Below, in pieces: positions 13,801 through 25,670 of a stretch of 64,000 nucleotides of DNA. Source of the stretch: Cryptomeria japonica (Eukaryota; Streptophyta; Pinopsida; Cupressales; Cupressaceae); assembly GCF_030272615.1 (NCBI RefSeq), contig NC_081415.1, positions 627,007,740 to 627,071,739 on the forward strand, given 5' to 3'. The position numbers and the translations under genes are program-made. A model generated the notes under the pieces. That model did no database searches and had not been told where the DNA came from. It was given only the letters and a program-made list of their open reading frames with translations. How positions within the stretch are numbered: position 1 is the first letter of the stretch; every line of letters begins with the position of its first letter.

Positions 13801-15560
13801 ATTCTCAAAGAATTAAGAGTAAACTAGAGGGCTCTCTTAACTGAGGGAGTTTTCATTATTTTTTGTAGATTGAAGGGGAGAGAAGGGGGAGCCTTATCGC
13901 TTTGAGGAGTCTTATCATATTCTTCTGAAATCTTGGAAGAATCTATCTCCATTATTTTGATTTCTTGTTTTTACTCCCCTATATTCTCATTCTCTTTCTC
14001 TATGTCACCCTCTTTCTCCTCTCCTTTGTCTGCATCCTCCTTTGTTTGTTCACTTTCTTTGGTATCCTTAGGTGGACCATCTCCATAAATATTCTTTGGA
14101 AACTTCTTCATTTCAAGCGATTCATCTCCACATTTTCTTCCACTTAGAGCAGCATTTTGTCTAGTTGGGGTGGGCACTATTGAGGGATAAGTTTCTAGAG
14201 ATATAGGATTAGCTTGACCTCCTTCCTTTTGTCCTCCTTTGGTATAGAAATTTGAGGTATTTTCCCTTTTCTTGGCTAGCTATATTTGGGTTCTTCTCAA
14301 GACCACAACAGTCCTTGTTTGAAGATCTTTAGGCTCTTGTAGACTCCAATCAATAGGAAGTATGGGTTGCATCTATGTGTTAGAAATTAGATGGGATCAA
14401 TGAGGTATGATTCATCTTCCACCCCATCTATGTCCCAACATAACTGGAAGGTGACAATTTGCCCAAGCTCATTCTCATCCAGCTCCTTTTTCTTAAATCA
14501 TTATTATCCAAACAATTTGCTCAATAATCTTTCATATCTGGTATGTGATGGAAAGTGGGGCCTAGGTGTAGATTATTCCTCACAAAATATTTACTATCAA
14601 ATTGAAACATGTAGTGATCATAAGTAGAAATAATGTATTTTATCAAGTCTCTTTAATATTCAGGGTGTCTAACTGTGACTTACATAAGTAATGTCTAAGC
14701 CCAATAGGGAATTAAATCATTTTCCTCTTTCTCTTGGGACAAATTTTATTCACATCATTGAAATACTTGTAAATTTTATTTGGAATATACTTATCTTCAA
14801 CATGCATGGGTAACTTGTGTGGAAATCCAACAAAGCCGTGTATTCTTATGTAGCTTAAACATTGAAATTGTATGAAATGGCTCCCATAATGTTTGATAAA
14901 TTGGATGCCCTTAGGTAAAATTCTTTGGCCTAAGTCTCCTTGCAACTCTTTTACCAATTTTATTGTAAATACATTGTTTACCCTTCTAAATTTGGAGTAA
15001 CTTTTGTCCAATTATAGGTATGGTAGTAATTGTAGATCTAGATGTTTTTGTCATAATACTCAACATGTCTAAGCCTAGGCTAGGATTTGGCGCAAGGTTG
15101 TGCATAGAAAAAAAAAAAGGTAGAAAAATTTGTTGAGAGCAAAATTTGAAATCATTTAATAGAGCTTATCACTGATTAGGCTGGCCCAATCTAGGTATTG
15201 GTGTCCCACACATATGGTTTGCACAAAGAAAAACATATAATCTTCAAAAACATGTGTGTTCATATTGCCCTACAACATATCTAATGAAATTATGATATCA
15301 CCGATCTCCCCTTTAAAATGAGACTTGTGTATGGTCTTGGGTAATTGGGCTTGTCCTTTCTTTGCTACCACAAACCACTCTCTACCAATTATGTTTTTGT
15401 AATACCTCATTTTACTCACTATATTGTGACTATGAAATTGTAATGTCCAAATCTGCAAATACTATCCTTTTTGTAAGTTTAATAAACCACTAATTGTGGG
15501 TTGGTATAGAGTGATTAAGACCTTGCAATCATTAGCCCTTAAAAAAATTGACATTTTCCC
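10870..15560 (-). pseudogene. unrecognised repeat-borne gene family, copy B (decayed, interrupted)
   Basis: Reading leftwards from about 15,530 the same blocks appear as in copy A. Near 15,380-15,290 there is KKGQAQLPKTIHKSHFKGEI followed by GNMNT near 15,260. Near 15,000-14,930 there is FRRVNNVFTIKLVKELQGDL and near 14,860-14,810 YIRIHGFVGFPHKLPMH. The charged linker (GDGPPKDTKESEQTKEDADK, near 14,080) matches the one at 7,780 in copy A. The C-terminal part is split by the 12.06-13.73 kb insertion and ends near 10,870. Block 1 is disrupted next to the LTR element inserted at 15,579. Stops are frequent. Confidence 0.55.
12058..13731 (-). mobile_element. LTR-like insertion (probable solo LTR, minus strand)
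   Basis: Copy A and copy B align on both sides of this segment but not across it, so it is an insertion into the right arm. Read on the minus strand it begins TGTACCATCG and ends near CCCCTCCACA, compatible with TG...CA termini. It contains gggtttgactaaggaaaaac (minus strand, near 12,700), which recurs at about 20,680 and 22,650 in other LTR-like regions of the window. No coding potential was seen. No convincing TSD was found (aattt on one side, diverged on the other), so the exact ends are uncertain. Confidence 0.45.
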
Positions 15561-15578
15561 ATTATTTTGGTCAATTTT

Positions 15579-16388
15579 TGATGCAGTAGCACCATAGTAG
15601 TTCAAACTGACACCTTGAATTGATCCCAGTGAGATATTGATCTCAGTATTGGTTTGGTATTGCTGTGCTCTTACCGGTTGGTTTTGCAGTGTATGGAATC
15701 GGGTTGTGGGTGATTTACGTGACTTGTACATCATTGAGTGATTTTGTTTTGGGCCTTGTCCGATGTTCTCGGAGGACCACGTGATGTTTTATGCATTGGA
15801 AGTTTTTCATTTTTATTTAGGCCGACATGTTATCATTTTCACGTTTCATCATGAACCTGTTGGTCTTTGGCAGACTTGATCTAGTTGTTATTGCTTGCGG
15901 ATGGTATAAAGGGAAAGTTTAGAGATTCATTTCAGGACAGAAGATAGTGGGCAAAGGTCAAAGAAATAGAGATCGATAAAATATGTAATTTCTAGAGAGA
16001 TTCTAGTCCAGGAGGACTTGAGTTTGGAAGGACTGACGTCTGGATCAGTGCAGAATAGTGCAGATTGTTATCAGAGATCTGTTTGTCAAGCAGAAGATCT
16101 ACGGATCTTAGATTTGTATTGCATGGATTGTTTTGTAATCCTGGGCTATGGTCCAACATGTGTAGCCATTGAAGGCTTATGTAATTATTTAAATGATTGT
16201 AATGATAGATTTATTTGTTACCGGTTATATGTTGTGTTGCTTCTACCGGTTAGACCTTATGTTCTGTTACCAGTTGTCGGTAGCTTGCATAGTGTTTTAT
16301 ATTAAGCTGATATCTTTCATGGAGTTTTGTGTTATGAGATGAAAGGATCAGATGTCCTTCATTGGATCTCCCTACCTTGACTGCACCA
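15579..16388 (+). repeat. 5' LTR of the short LTR retrotransposon
   Basis: The repeat runs from TGATGCAG to CTGCACCA and contains accggttggttttg-type segments also present in the partner LTR. By eye it differs from the 3' LTR at many scattered positions and lacks about 20 bp present near 17,425 in the partner. The insertion is therefore not recent. Confidence 0.85.
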
Positions 16389-16390
16389 AG

Positions 16391-16402
16391 TGGTATCAGA
16401 GC
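16391..16402 (+). other. primer-binding site, initiator tRNA-Met type
   Basis: The 12 bases tggtatcagagc lie two bases after the 5' LTR. This is the standard plant retrotransposon primer site matching the 3' end of initiator tRNA-Met. Confidence 0.9.
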
Positions 16403-16749
16403 TAGTTTGTGAACCTGTTGATCGAGGAAGACCTGGTTATGTATCGGTTGGTTGGAAAGGAAGTTGAGGTAGCTTGTAGACTTGTTCATATCACTGAACA
16501 TGAGGCATTGCAAGGCTTGCAAGTAGACTGCCAGGCCTAGAGATTGAGTTTGAGGTAGTTAATGGGTGGAGACTTGAACAATTCATCAAACTGAGGCAGG
16601 CTGCAGAGTGGCTCGGTAGATCATCGAGGAGAGGCAATTGGAAGTTGTAGTCAGACCGTCGAACCCCTGAGGCAGTTGCAAGTACCTATTGACAGATCAC
16701 CAAGCTAGATCAAGTGATGGGACTTACTTTTCAATTAACCCCGAGAGTC

Positions 16750-17576
16750 TGATGCAGGAGCACTGGAGTAGTTCAAACTAGCACCTTGATTTGAGCCCGG
16801 TGAGATATCAATCTCAATATTGGCCCGGTATTGGTGTGCTCTTACCGGTTGGTTTTGTAGTATATGGAGTCAGGTTGCAGGTGATTTTTGTGACTTGCAG
16901 ATCATTGAGAAATGTTGTTTTGGGCCTTGTCTGATGTTCCCAGAGGACCACATGATGTTTTATGCATTGGAAGATATTCTTGGTGATTTAGGCCGACATG
17001 TTATCATTTGCACGTTTCATCATGAACCGGTTGGTTTTTGGTCAACTTGATTGAGTTGTTATTGCTTGTGGATGGTATAAAGGAAAAGTTAAGAGATTCA
17101 TTTCAAGATAGAAGACAACAGATAGAGGTCAAAGAAATAGAGATCGAGAAAATATGTAGTTTTCAAAGAGATTCTGGTCCGGGGGAACTCGAGTCTGGAA
17201 GGACTGAAGTCCGGATTAGTGTAGAATAGTGCAGACTGTTACCAAAGATTTGTTTGTCAAGCAGAAGATTTACAGATCTTATATTTGTGTTGCATGGATT
17301 GTTTTGTAATCCTGGGTTGCGATCCAGCATGTGTAGTCACTGAAGGCTTATGTAATTCTTTAAATGATTGTAATAATGGATTTATTTGTTACTGGTTATA
17401 TCTTGTGTTGCTTCTACCAGTTAGGGTTGTTTACTGATTAGACCTTGTGTTTTGTTACTGGTTGTCGTTAGCTTGCATAGTGTTTTATGTTAAGCCGGTA
17501 TCTTGCATGGAGTTTTGTGATATGAGTTGCAAGGCGAGGATGTCCTTCATTGGATCTCCCTACCTTTACTGCACCA
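16750..17576 (+). repeat. 3' LTR of the short LTR retrotransposon
   Basis: It starts TGATGCAGGAGC immediately after ccgagagtc and ends CTGCACCA before atgttggac. The polypurine tract expected before it is poor (only gagagtc is visible), which agrees with an old, decayed copy. Confidence 0.85.
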
Positions 17577-18029
17577 ATGTTGGACTTGATTTTTTTTAAA
17601 AGTCATGCTAACACTGACCTCCAAGCAATATGGAATAGATACTTCCTTGTTGCATTGTGGTGCAAAAATAAATCCTCATTCAAACCTATACACAATGTTC
17701 CATCTTAACTCTTCTCTCTGAGCTCTATGAAACCTCCTTGGTCACTTGCAATTACCTCTAAAATTGACTTATTAGGGAATATAATTCTCTTTATTTTGGT
17801 TCACTAATTACACCAACCTTGGTTGTGATACCATTAATGCAGGGTGAGTTAGCACTAAATAGAATTTTTCTTTTTGAATGGGCATTAGATATTCATTGGG
17901 TTTTCAAAAGCCTATTAGGGAGAAACAAAGGTTTCAAAACCATTCTCTTTTCATATTTTTATTCTCCCTTTCATTTTATCTCCTTTTAAACCTTTTTAAA
18001 TTGGGCTTTAGATCATATGTTAGCTACCA

Positions 18030-18690
18030 ATTAGGTTGTGGAAACCTTATCAATAGTCGATGAGGTTGTTATAGACCTCTAATTTGTTTACTTTTGAAAG
18101 TTTTAGTTTCTTTCCTTTGGCCATTTCTTCTTTTATTCCTTTCTTTCTAATCCTTTTCATTGAGATTATTTGGGTAATGAGTTCCATGTCTGAGTCCAAC
18201 AAGGTTGTGGAATCCTTTTTGTCTCCCGACATTGGTTTTGGAACTCCAAACTTTGGTGGCCTTTAAGAAAAACTTTCTTTTTATCTTCTTCCCTTCGACA
18301 TCTTCTTCTTCTTTTAACTTGGAAAATTTATATTTTGAAACAAAAGAAGAATACTTTCAAAAGCACGTTGAGTTGTGAAAACCCTAATGACCTTTGCCAT
18401 AGTTGTTGAAATTTGATTTACTATCGACACTTTAAGAGAGAAATACTTTGACATGAAACTTTTAAAAACTTTTGAAAGAACCAAAAGACTTGTCAAGCCT
18501 AAAAGGGGTTGTGAGAACATCATCGAGCCTTGACATTAGTTTTGAAACTATGAGTGTCAATAAACAAAGACTTAAAATTTCAAACCAAAGGATCATTTGT
18601 TATACTAAAATTCTTCAAGATACCTACATGCTATAAGAACCTCGTTAGACTCTGATGACTATTTTGGAACTAAGGGAAAAACCTGATAAT
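18030..18690. repeat. degenerate tandem repeat, period about 125-175 bp
   Basis: A motif built of gttgtggaaacc followed some 20-30 bp later by gacattggttttggaac recurs with decay near 18,031, 18,205, 18,367, 18,509 and 18,635. The spacers share A-rich aaaactttt/caaaagac text. No gene is visible in 17,926-19,130 apart from this array. Confidence 0.4.
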
Positions 18691-19139
18691 ACATGAAATG
18701 GCTTAGTGTTGAAGGTTACAAAGGGAGTTTTGAGGCATAATGGCATCTCTAAAATAATTTTAAGGCTTCCAATCATTGGTTTGACCTACTAAATGAGAAA
18801 AATAATGGTTCTAAAAATGGGGTTAAAATTCATGACAACAGTTATCAATGATGTTGATAATAATGCCAAAATTCATAAAGGAGCTAGGACTCAAGCAAAA
18901 ATTTGTACTATCAAATTGAGTTCCACAATCTACACCACATGAATTATATAATAGTTATACGTTTTTTCAAAGAGTCTACAATGTTTATAAAGTATACATT
19001 TTTTGCATTTGGAATTTCCTGTTCTCAACCATCTTCCTCAAAATCACATTGCATATCTATATTTTTTGTCCTTACATAGTAAACAAGATTCTTATCCAAA
19101 AAAAATACACTCCGTGAATCTCACTTCACTAGTTTTTTA

Positions 19140-20000
19140 CTCTTCAAAATAATATTGTTTCTTAATTGGTTCCTTACAAGCATGAGTTATGGTCATATAT
19201 TCTACCTCAAATAATTTCCATCTCTTTCTCAGCCTACTTACTACCCCACCAAACATAATAACACCTATCCACTTATAGATATTAGGATTTCAATATTTCT
19301 AGCCCAATAAATATCATCAAATCCCTATACAATCAAAAATCTACTTATATCATTATTACCATGATAAATAAACAAATTATTCAAAGTTCCATTCAAGTGC
19401 CTCAAAAATATTTTTACATGTGTCCAATGTTCCTTACCTAGTTGTTCCATGAAATTACTTATAAATCCCACTACTTTGGCAATTTTTGGTCTTGTGCAAA
19501 CCATCATATACATGATATTTCCTACCATGCTTGCATACAAAACTTTTATCATACCATCCAGATACTTTACAAATTTAGGACATTGTTCCATACTAAACTT
19601 TGTCCCTAATGGTAGAGATGAACTTACCACTTGTTTTCCTACATCCTAAACCCCTACAATACTATCTAATGATAATTCTTTTAGTTTATCCATAAATTTA
19701 TTTACTTCTATATTTTCATATCTCCATTCCAAGAATATATCTAACACCTACTAATTCTTTCATATAAAACTTACAAAAAAGTTAAGTATTAAGTTCTTGA
19801 ATAATTTTTTTGTCATATCCAATGATAAATATATCATTATATAAAACAATAATCAAAATATTATTATTGTACATAATGATTAGCATCACTTTTTCTAAAA
19901 CCCAATTCTAGCATATGTGTGCAAAACTTTTAGCTCCACATCTAAAAGGACTACCTTAATCCATTTAGAGACATTTTCATCCTATAAGCCATTTTCTCTT
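19140..20000 (-). pseudogene. Ty1/Copia pol relic (end of RT and RNase H)
   Basis: Reading leftwards from about 20,000, a degenerate RT catalytic box LYNDIFIIG (for the usual YVDD-type box) is seen near 19,830. Next come YASMVGNIMYMMVCTRPKIA and GKEHWTHVKIFLRHLNGT (19,540-19,380), the hallmark connection between RT and RNase H in Copia polyproteins. Near 19,210-19,160 VEYMTITHACKE matches the Copia RNase H AEYMAIxEACKE motif. Frameshifts and stops separate the parts. No LTR or integrase could be linked to it, so it is an isolated fragment. Confidence 0.85.
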
Positions 20001-20039
20001 TAGCTTTTAACTTGAATCTGTAGCGTCATAAATTTTATT

Positions 20040-20900
20040 CGCATACAATTTCATTCTCACCTAGACCTCACCTTGGTGCTTCATCTTTCGATGCCTGATG
20101 AATGTTTTGATTTTACTCACATCACCTCAAAAACCCATATTTTTACCTTCTCTCATGTCTATGCCCAAAATCTAAGTCCTAATTCTCAAGACCACGAAAC
20201 TAGGTACCCTAGTCCTCTCAATCAGGTTCCAAATTCGGTCCTCACAATAGTCATACCAAGTGAGTGGTAAATTAGATCTCGTGTCAGCCTACTCTAAAAA
20301 TTCAAATAACTTTTGGGCAATTAGGTATAAGGAGGTCTACCCCTCTCATTTTAAATCTGACGAAAAATCTAAGCAATCTAGCAAGCCCTCCAAGGATCCT
20401 AAATTCAATTCAAGTGAGCAAGTAATCAGGCATTCATCAAGCATTGGAGAAGAAGTGAATTCAAGTTCATGAATTTAATATGGCATCCATGATTAACTTT
20501 CTATGAAGACATTCTACAAGACATCCCAAAATCATTGTATGAGTATTCAAGCAAGCTTCATCAAGATATACATTTCAATTACAAGCATATAATTTCAAAT
20601 CTAGCCTTTCCCTCAAAAGGAAAGAATCTTGTTGAAATTTCCATTACAATTATTACTTCAATTTCAAGGTTAATTCCTAAATGGGGGTTTGACCCAAGGC
20701 AAACCCCTATCCACAACCCTTTTTCCTCTCTTTTTGTATGTAGGGAATTGACTCAAGAACTGTACTCAGAGATTCTGAAAGATTTGAAGATGACAAACAG
20801 GTTCATATTTTGATGAAGCAAAAAGTGAAAGACCAAGGCGAATCCCAGCTAACCAGTACTAGAAAATCAACCAAAAATTTTAGGAGCAAGTTCTGATTTT
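20040..20900 (+). other. LTR-like remnant without ORF
   Basis: The segment gggtttgacccaaggcaaac near 20,686 is a relative of the sequences near 12,700 (inverted) and 22,650. The text after it (tgtatgtagggaattgactc) looks like the end of an LTR. Ends and TSD are not resolved, and short open frames here show no motif. Confidence 0.3.
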
Positions 20901-21296
20901 CTTCTTTTGCTCAAATCTCTATCTATTATAGCCTTTGTTTAACTAACAATGGTATGTTTGTGACCCATTGAAAGTGACATGTTCAACCTCTATTTGTATA
21001 GGATTGACACCCTTGTTTTTCTTCTTTTATAATAAAAAAGGACCTTCTATAATATTCTTATTTGCTAAGGTTTATACAACTTTCTCGCTCATATGACCTA
21101 ACCACAATTGCTACTATATCCTTTATTCAAATGTAGTAACATAAGAACAACTAGATAAATTTGATACATCTGGCCTGCACAAAGTATGATGCCACACTCC
21201 TTTTGTAATATTGTAATGTCACAAATCGCACCCTATGCCAATTTTGCACTTACATATTGTGCCTGGTGTATTTACGATAAAATTCATGATTGGTAT

Positions 21297-22097
21297 TGTA
21301 GACACCTAAAATTGTCATGTTTAATTAAATAAATATTTTTATTTATTTAATTATTTGATCCTAATTTTTCTATTAATTAAATAAATCTTTATTTATTTAA
21401 TTAGTTCACTTTAGCCCTTTCTAGCCTTTTCTCATTTAAATGAATATAATTATTTATTTAAATTTTCCCTTCCTAATTAAATAAATAAAAACATTTATTT
21501 AATTATCTCCTTTCTTCTATTAATTAAATGAATCTTTATTGATTTAATTAATTCATTAGCCTTTTCTACTCATGAAACTTGGCATTTATCTCTTAATTCC
21601 TACACCACCTACCCTCTCATTATTTTCCAATTTCCTCTACCTACCCTTTAATCTTAGCTAACCATTTATCTTTACACCTCTTAATCTTAGCCCTCCATTT
21701 CTTATAGTGTTCTCTATATAAGAGTATGCCCTCTTCCTTTTCAACCCTAATCAATGCATCTAATCAATCCAACTAGCTAATCAATGCCTCTAAACACTCA
21801 TATGCAATCAAGCCTTCTTGTGATCAAGCTATCAACCACAATCCGTTCTTTGTTGAGCTCTTGTGCACACATAAAATCTGAGAAAAAAATATATCAAACA
21901 AGATCAATGGAGATAGGAGACAATGGAGATTGAAACCCTACTTGACATGTGAATGGTAATATTGTTTTATTTTTTGATTTACATGATCTTAGGTATCTTT
22001 ATTGGTATTGGTGAGTGTTTCATTATAGAACCTAGATTGTTTGTGGTTGGATCTTTATGATTTTACAATAGTTTAGCATCACTTTTTACCGTATATA
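21297..22097 (+). mobile_element. solo LTR with perfect 5-bp TSD (ggtat)
   Basis: The LTR starts TGTAGACACC and its first half is an alternation of taattaaataaat and tttatttaattat blocks. Positions 21,292-21,296 and 22,098-22,102 are both ggtat. It is clearly related to the split solo LTR starting at 38,247. The 3' terminus reads TATA where the relative has TACA, so the canonical terminal CA is lost. No internal sequence or second LTR is present. Confidence 0.8.
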
Positions 22098-22102
22098 GGT
22101 AT

Positions 22103-23465
22103 TTTGTGATTTTAATTTCATGAATTACAAAGATGAAGCAATAGTAGCCTATGGTTGAATTTGGCTAGATGCACATGAATGTCCTAAAATATTCTAAGAT
22201 TCAAATAAGCATATTCCATATAAGGGATTTCCTAGCATGTGTTCCTTTGCACAGTCACATCCAACATGACTATTATCACACATTCCAAGCAAAAAAAATT
22301 AGATTTCTTCCTCATTTTCACTCTCTCATCATTTTGATTCTCTCTCTCTCACACACACATCAAAACTCTGTCAAATTTTCTCTATGCTCTTGTAGCAGCT
22401 GAGTCTTCTCTCAATCTACGATCATGTCCATTATCTCTAGTGAGAAGATACAATTACATAATTCTCTCTTTCTCATATTTTGATCTCATACATTTATCTT
22501 GCATATCCAATTGTCTTTATATTATATCTAACATCATTTATTCTCTAGTAATAGGGGTTTTCCTCCACAACAAGGATTGTTTCTATAATGTGTCTATTCA
22601 ATCTTTCCTCTGGTTGTCTATTGAGGTGGAAATACCAAAATGAGGGTTTGACTAAGGAAAAACCCTATACAACCCCATTTTTTTGTCATCTTAGTGTGTG
22701 TAGGTGGCAAACATGTTCGAGGACCAAAATAACACATTTTGATAGCTTTCTAGGACCTCCCTAGGCTTTTTGCCATACAAATAATAGCATGGAACACATA
22801 CATCCCTTTGGAGCACTCACATATGAGGTTGAGACCTTCTTCACCTAGTAGATGAATATCATGTTGTAAGCTTTTTGTTTCTATGGTTTAAATATTTTTA
22901 TCTCATTGTAATTTCTAGTTATTCTGTATTTTCAATATATGTTAGATGTTTAGCATAGTTTTAGTTTCCTTTCAGCATTGTCTTTCCTAGATCACTATAG
23001 CACTAGTTTAGTGAGGTAGTTAATGATCTTCTATTCCTTGATCCTCATCATCTTGAGGATACCAAATTCCCTCACTTACATATACACCCTATTTCATCAA
23101 AATTGACATGAACTTCTGCATCAACCATTTTAGACAGAAACATAATGTTTCTTTCCAAACTTGATATATGTAGTACATATGTATGCTTTCATAATCTACC
23201 ATTTATGAAAGAAAGTTTAAAATTTCCCCAATCAACAATATTCAAGGAGTTATTCTTTCTAATAAGTAATTGCCCTTCATCAATTTTAGTATACCTTAAG
23301 TACCACTCCTTATATGATTTCATTTAAAAATAAGCACCTAAGTCAATCAACTAGGAATCATCGCAAAAAAAATTAGTAGCCACAAAAGAATCACTATTAT
23401 ATTGATTAGTGTTAGAGAAATTATTAGAGATTTAATCCTCCTTCTTGAACTTACACTCCTTTATG
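22103..23465. other. non-coding repeat remnants
   Basis: The stretch contains gggtttgactaaggaaaaac at about 22,646-22,665, the same text as in the 12.06-13.73 kb insertion. No LTR ends, catalytic motifs or structural RNA were recognised. Short open frames look accidental. Confidence 0.3.
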
Positions 23466-24167
23466 TGTGTAAACACCTAAATTTGATCATTATAATTTGA
23501 TCAAATTAATTCCCATTGCCCCCTTTCCTGTAAACTCTAGCCACTAATTAAATTATTTATTTATTTAATTAAATTTCATTTCTTCTATAAACATGGCTAA
23601 ATTAATTTAATTAATTTGCTTATCTAACCTCTTGATCCCATTTGATTGAATGAATGTCATATTTATTTCATTAAATATCATTCTCCCCTTTTTTCCTTCG
23701 AAATGAATTAATTTTTTTTTTATCAATAAGGGGTTGAAGCTATTAATGCTTTTGATTGGAGTTATATATGAGTGAGGCCATGTTTTTGGGAGACATCATC
23801 CTCAGAGATGTTTTTTTCCATTGCACGTGCATGTAATCTCCACCTTATCACTCTGTTGCACATGCATGGAAGCTCGCCCTTATATCTCCTCTGCCTCATG
23901 AAAGTGATACCTTATCTCTTAATCACCATGTGTAAGTATCACTTATCTCTCCATCATTGTGCATAGTTATCTCCTTATCTCTCCATTCATCGCATGTAGG
24001 TGTTGCCTTATCTCTCCAGTTCCTACACATAGGTTTCTCCTTTTCTCTTCACAATACTGCCAGAGGCTCCTTCCACATAAGTAATTCCTTATCTCTTTAT
24101 TGTGCTAGGAATCCCTTATCACTCCATTCTTCCTAGAATCACCTTATCTCTCCATCGGGTGCATTAT

Positions 24168-25670
24168 TGTTAAGAATGGGTGTCTCAAACTTACTGGTTG
24201 AAATATCTATTAGATGGAATTTTGTTCCTATAGTGAGCATTTTGGTGTGACTTATTCAATGTCTTGGTGAAGTCGAGCACAACAGTGATTTTAGTGTGAT
24301 CTTGGTGTTCGACAAGTCTCTTCAAGCGATTCCCAGAAATCATACCTTTTACCGATATCGGTGAGACATTTGGTGGGTCTTGGAAATGTCAGGGAGTTAT
24401 GTGTAACATGTGATGTTGCTAAGACGTTTCAAGCTCGTAGATGAAGTCATTTTCCTTGGCAATAAAGACTATTTTGGTATAGCTTTGTTCTATCTTGGTG
24501 ATGTCAAGGATGTCGGTGTGACATGAGAGTTTAGTATGATACTCCATGTTGGTAGATGAAGTCTTTCCTCTTACCAATATCAATAAGCCAAGCAATGGGT
24601 CTTGGCAAAGTAAAGGAGTTTGGTGTGACATTTGAGTTCACTAAGACTCTTCAAGCCAGTAGCCAAAGTTGCTTTGTTATGGTGATAAGCTAGGCATCAG
24701 GGAGACTTTGCAATTGTCTTAGTGATGAGAATTATTTTTGGTGTGACTTAAGGGTTTGATAAGAATTTTCAAGAAGGATGCCAAAGACATACTCTTGGCC
24801 GATAAGACCATTTTGATAATATTGCGCTCTATCTTGGCGACAAGTTAGTATTTCAATGAGACATTCATGTTCATTAATACTTCTTAAGGAGGTTGTCGAA
24901 GTCGTTATGTACTCTAATAAGATCAAGTCGATAAGACATGAGGATTGTCTAGGTGATACAGTTGATTTCAATGAGACATTAGAGTTCAATAAGAGACTTC
25001 TAAGACATTGCTGAAGGTGAGCCTCTTTCTGATAAGTCATGACATGAAGTGAGGTCCATAGTTGAGTTGTTCATGATCTGTCGAGTTGCCTACTTATGAC
25101 TGGTCTGAATGGGAACATTGGTTGATAGACTTTTGAGACTTGGTGGGGACCATGATGGACTCATGTTGACCTGTTGAGTTGTCTGATGGTGATTAGTCCA
25201 ATTTGGAATCGACTCAGAGGATTCGACAAAGAATACTCTATCTATTTGACAGTTTGAAAAGTTTGATGGTTGGAGCCATGGAAACTAAAATGAACTGCTT
25301 TCTGGATAGAGGAATAAACATCTGAAGAAATGATTGCAGAGGCTGGTTGAGGGTTGGAAGTTGTTTTCCTGTGTGATCTGTGTGGATGTAATTCAATCTG
25401 GAATATGTATGTCACCTAAACAAAGACTGTGAATGTACAATTGAGAGAGAATAATTTGTAACTTGTACGCACTATAAATTTTACTATAATACAAGTGATT
25501 CTTCTTTGGTGGTGGTTTTTTCACCCATAAGGGTTTTCCCATGTAAATTTTTTTTATTCTTCATGCTTGTGTGTATCTTGTGTTTACTTTGTCACTTTGG
25601 AAATGTGCATCTTAATGACTCCAATTGAAATTGAAAGTCACCTTTTCTTCTCTTCTCTTCGACTCTAACA
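24168..25670 (+). mobile_element. Copia-like LTR, probably solo
   Basis: It begins TGTTAAGA and ends TCTAACA, an imperfect inverted terminus. Near its 3' end it carries the gtggttttttcaccc... gggttttcccatgtaaa succession (25,511-25,548) that is common in plant Copia LTRs. It interrupts the ccttatctctcc array, which supports insertion. The immediate flanks (attat and ctgcc) do not form a TSD, so the ends may be off by a few bases or one flank has been lost. Confidence 0.5.
24265..25040 (+). repeat. degenerate tandem repeat, period about 115 bp, inside the LTR
   Basis: A unit of the form gtgacat..gagttcaataagact.ttcaag..gt.g.cgaagtc recurs near 24,270, 24,410, 24,520, 24,625, 24,742, 24,857 and 24,973. 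Spacing among the last six is 105-117 bp. The units differ strongly, so the array is old or evolves fast. Confidence 0.5.

Larger units (their letters stand above)
15579..17576 (+). mobile_element. short LTR retrotransposon with two LTRs and a 361-bp interior
   Basis: Two direct repeats of 810 and 827 bp (15,579-16,388 and 16,750-17,576) both start TGATGCAG and end CTGCACCA, which are mutual inverted repeats. The interior starts with ag and then tggtatcagagc, the classic primer-binding site complementary to the 3' end of initiator methionine tRNA. The interior is only 361 bp and encodes nothing, so the element must have relied on proteins in trans. Flanks atttt and atgtt form a TSD with one mismatch. 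It sits in copy B of the inverted repeat. It resembles TRIM-type miniature elements, although its LTRs are longer than usual for TRIMs; an internal deletion derivative is the alternative. Confidence 0.85.
10076..17925 (-). mobile_element. right arm of the giant inverted repeat, with two later insertions
   Basis: This arm is the reverse-complement partner of 5,702-9,990. It is longer because it carries an LTR-like insertion (about 12,058-13,731) and a 2-kb LTR element (15,579-17,576). Without these it is close to 4.2 kb, about the length of the left arm. The outer end (gaatgggcattagatattc, near 17,876) mirrors the left arm's outer end. The arms differ at many positions, so the palindrome is old or was formed by two diverged copies. 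Confidence 0.6.
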
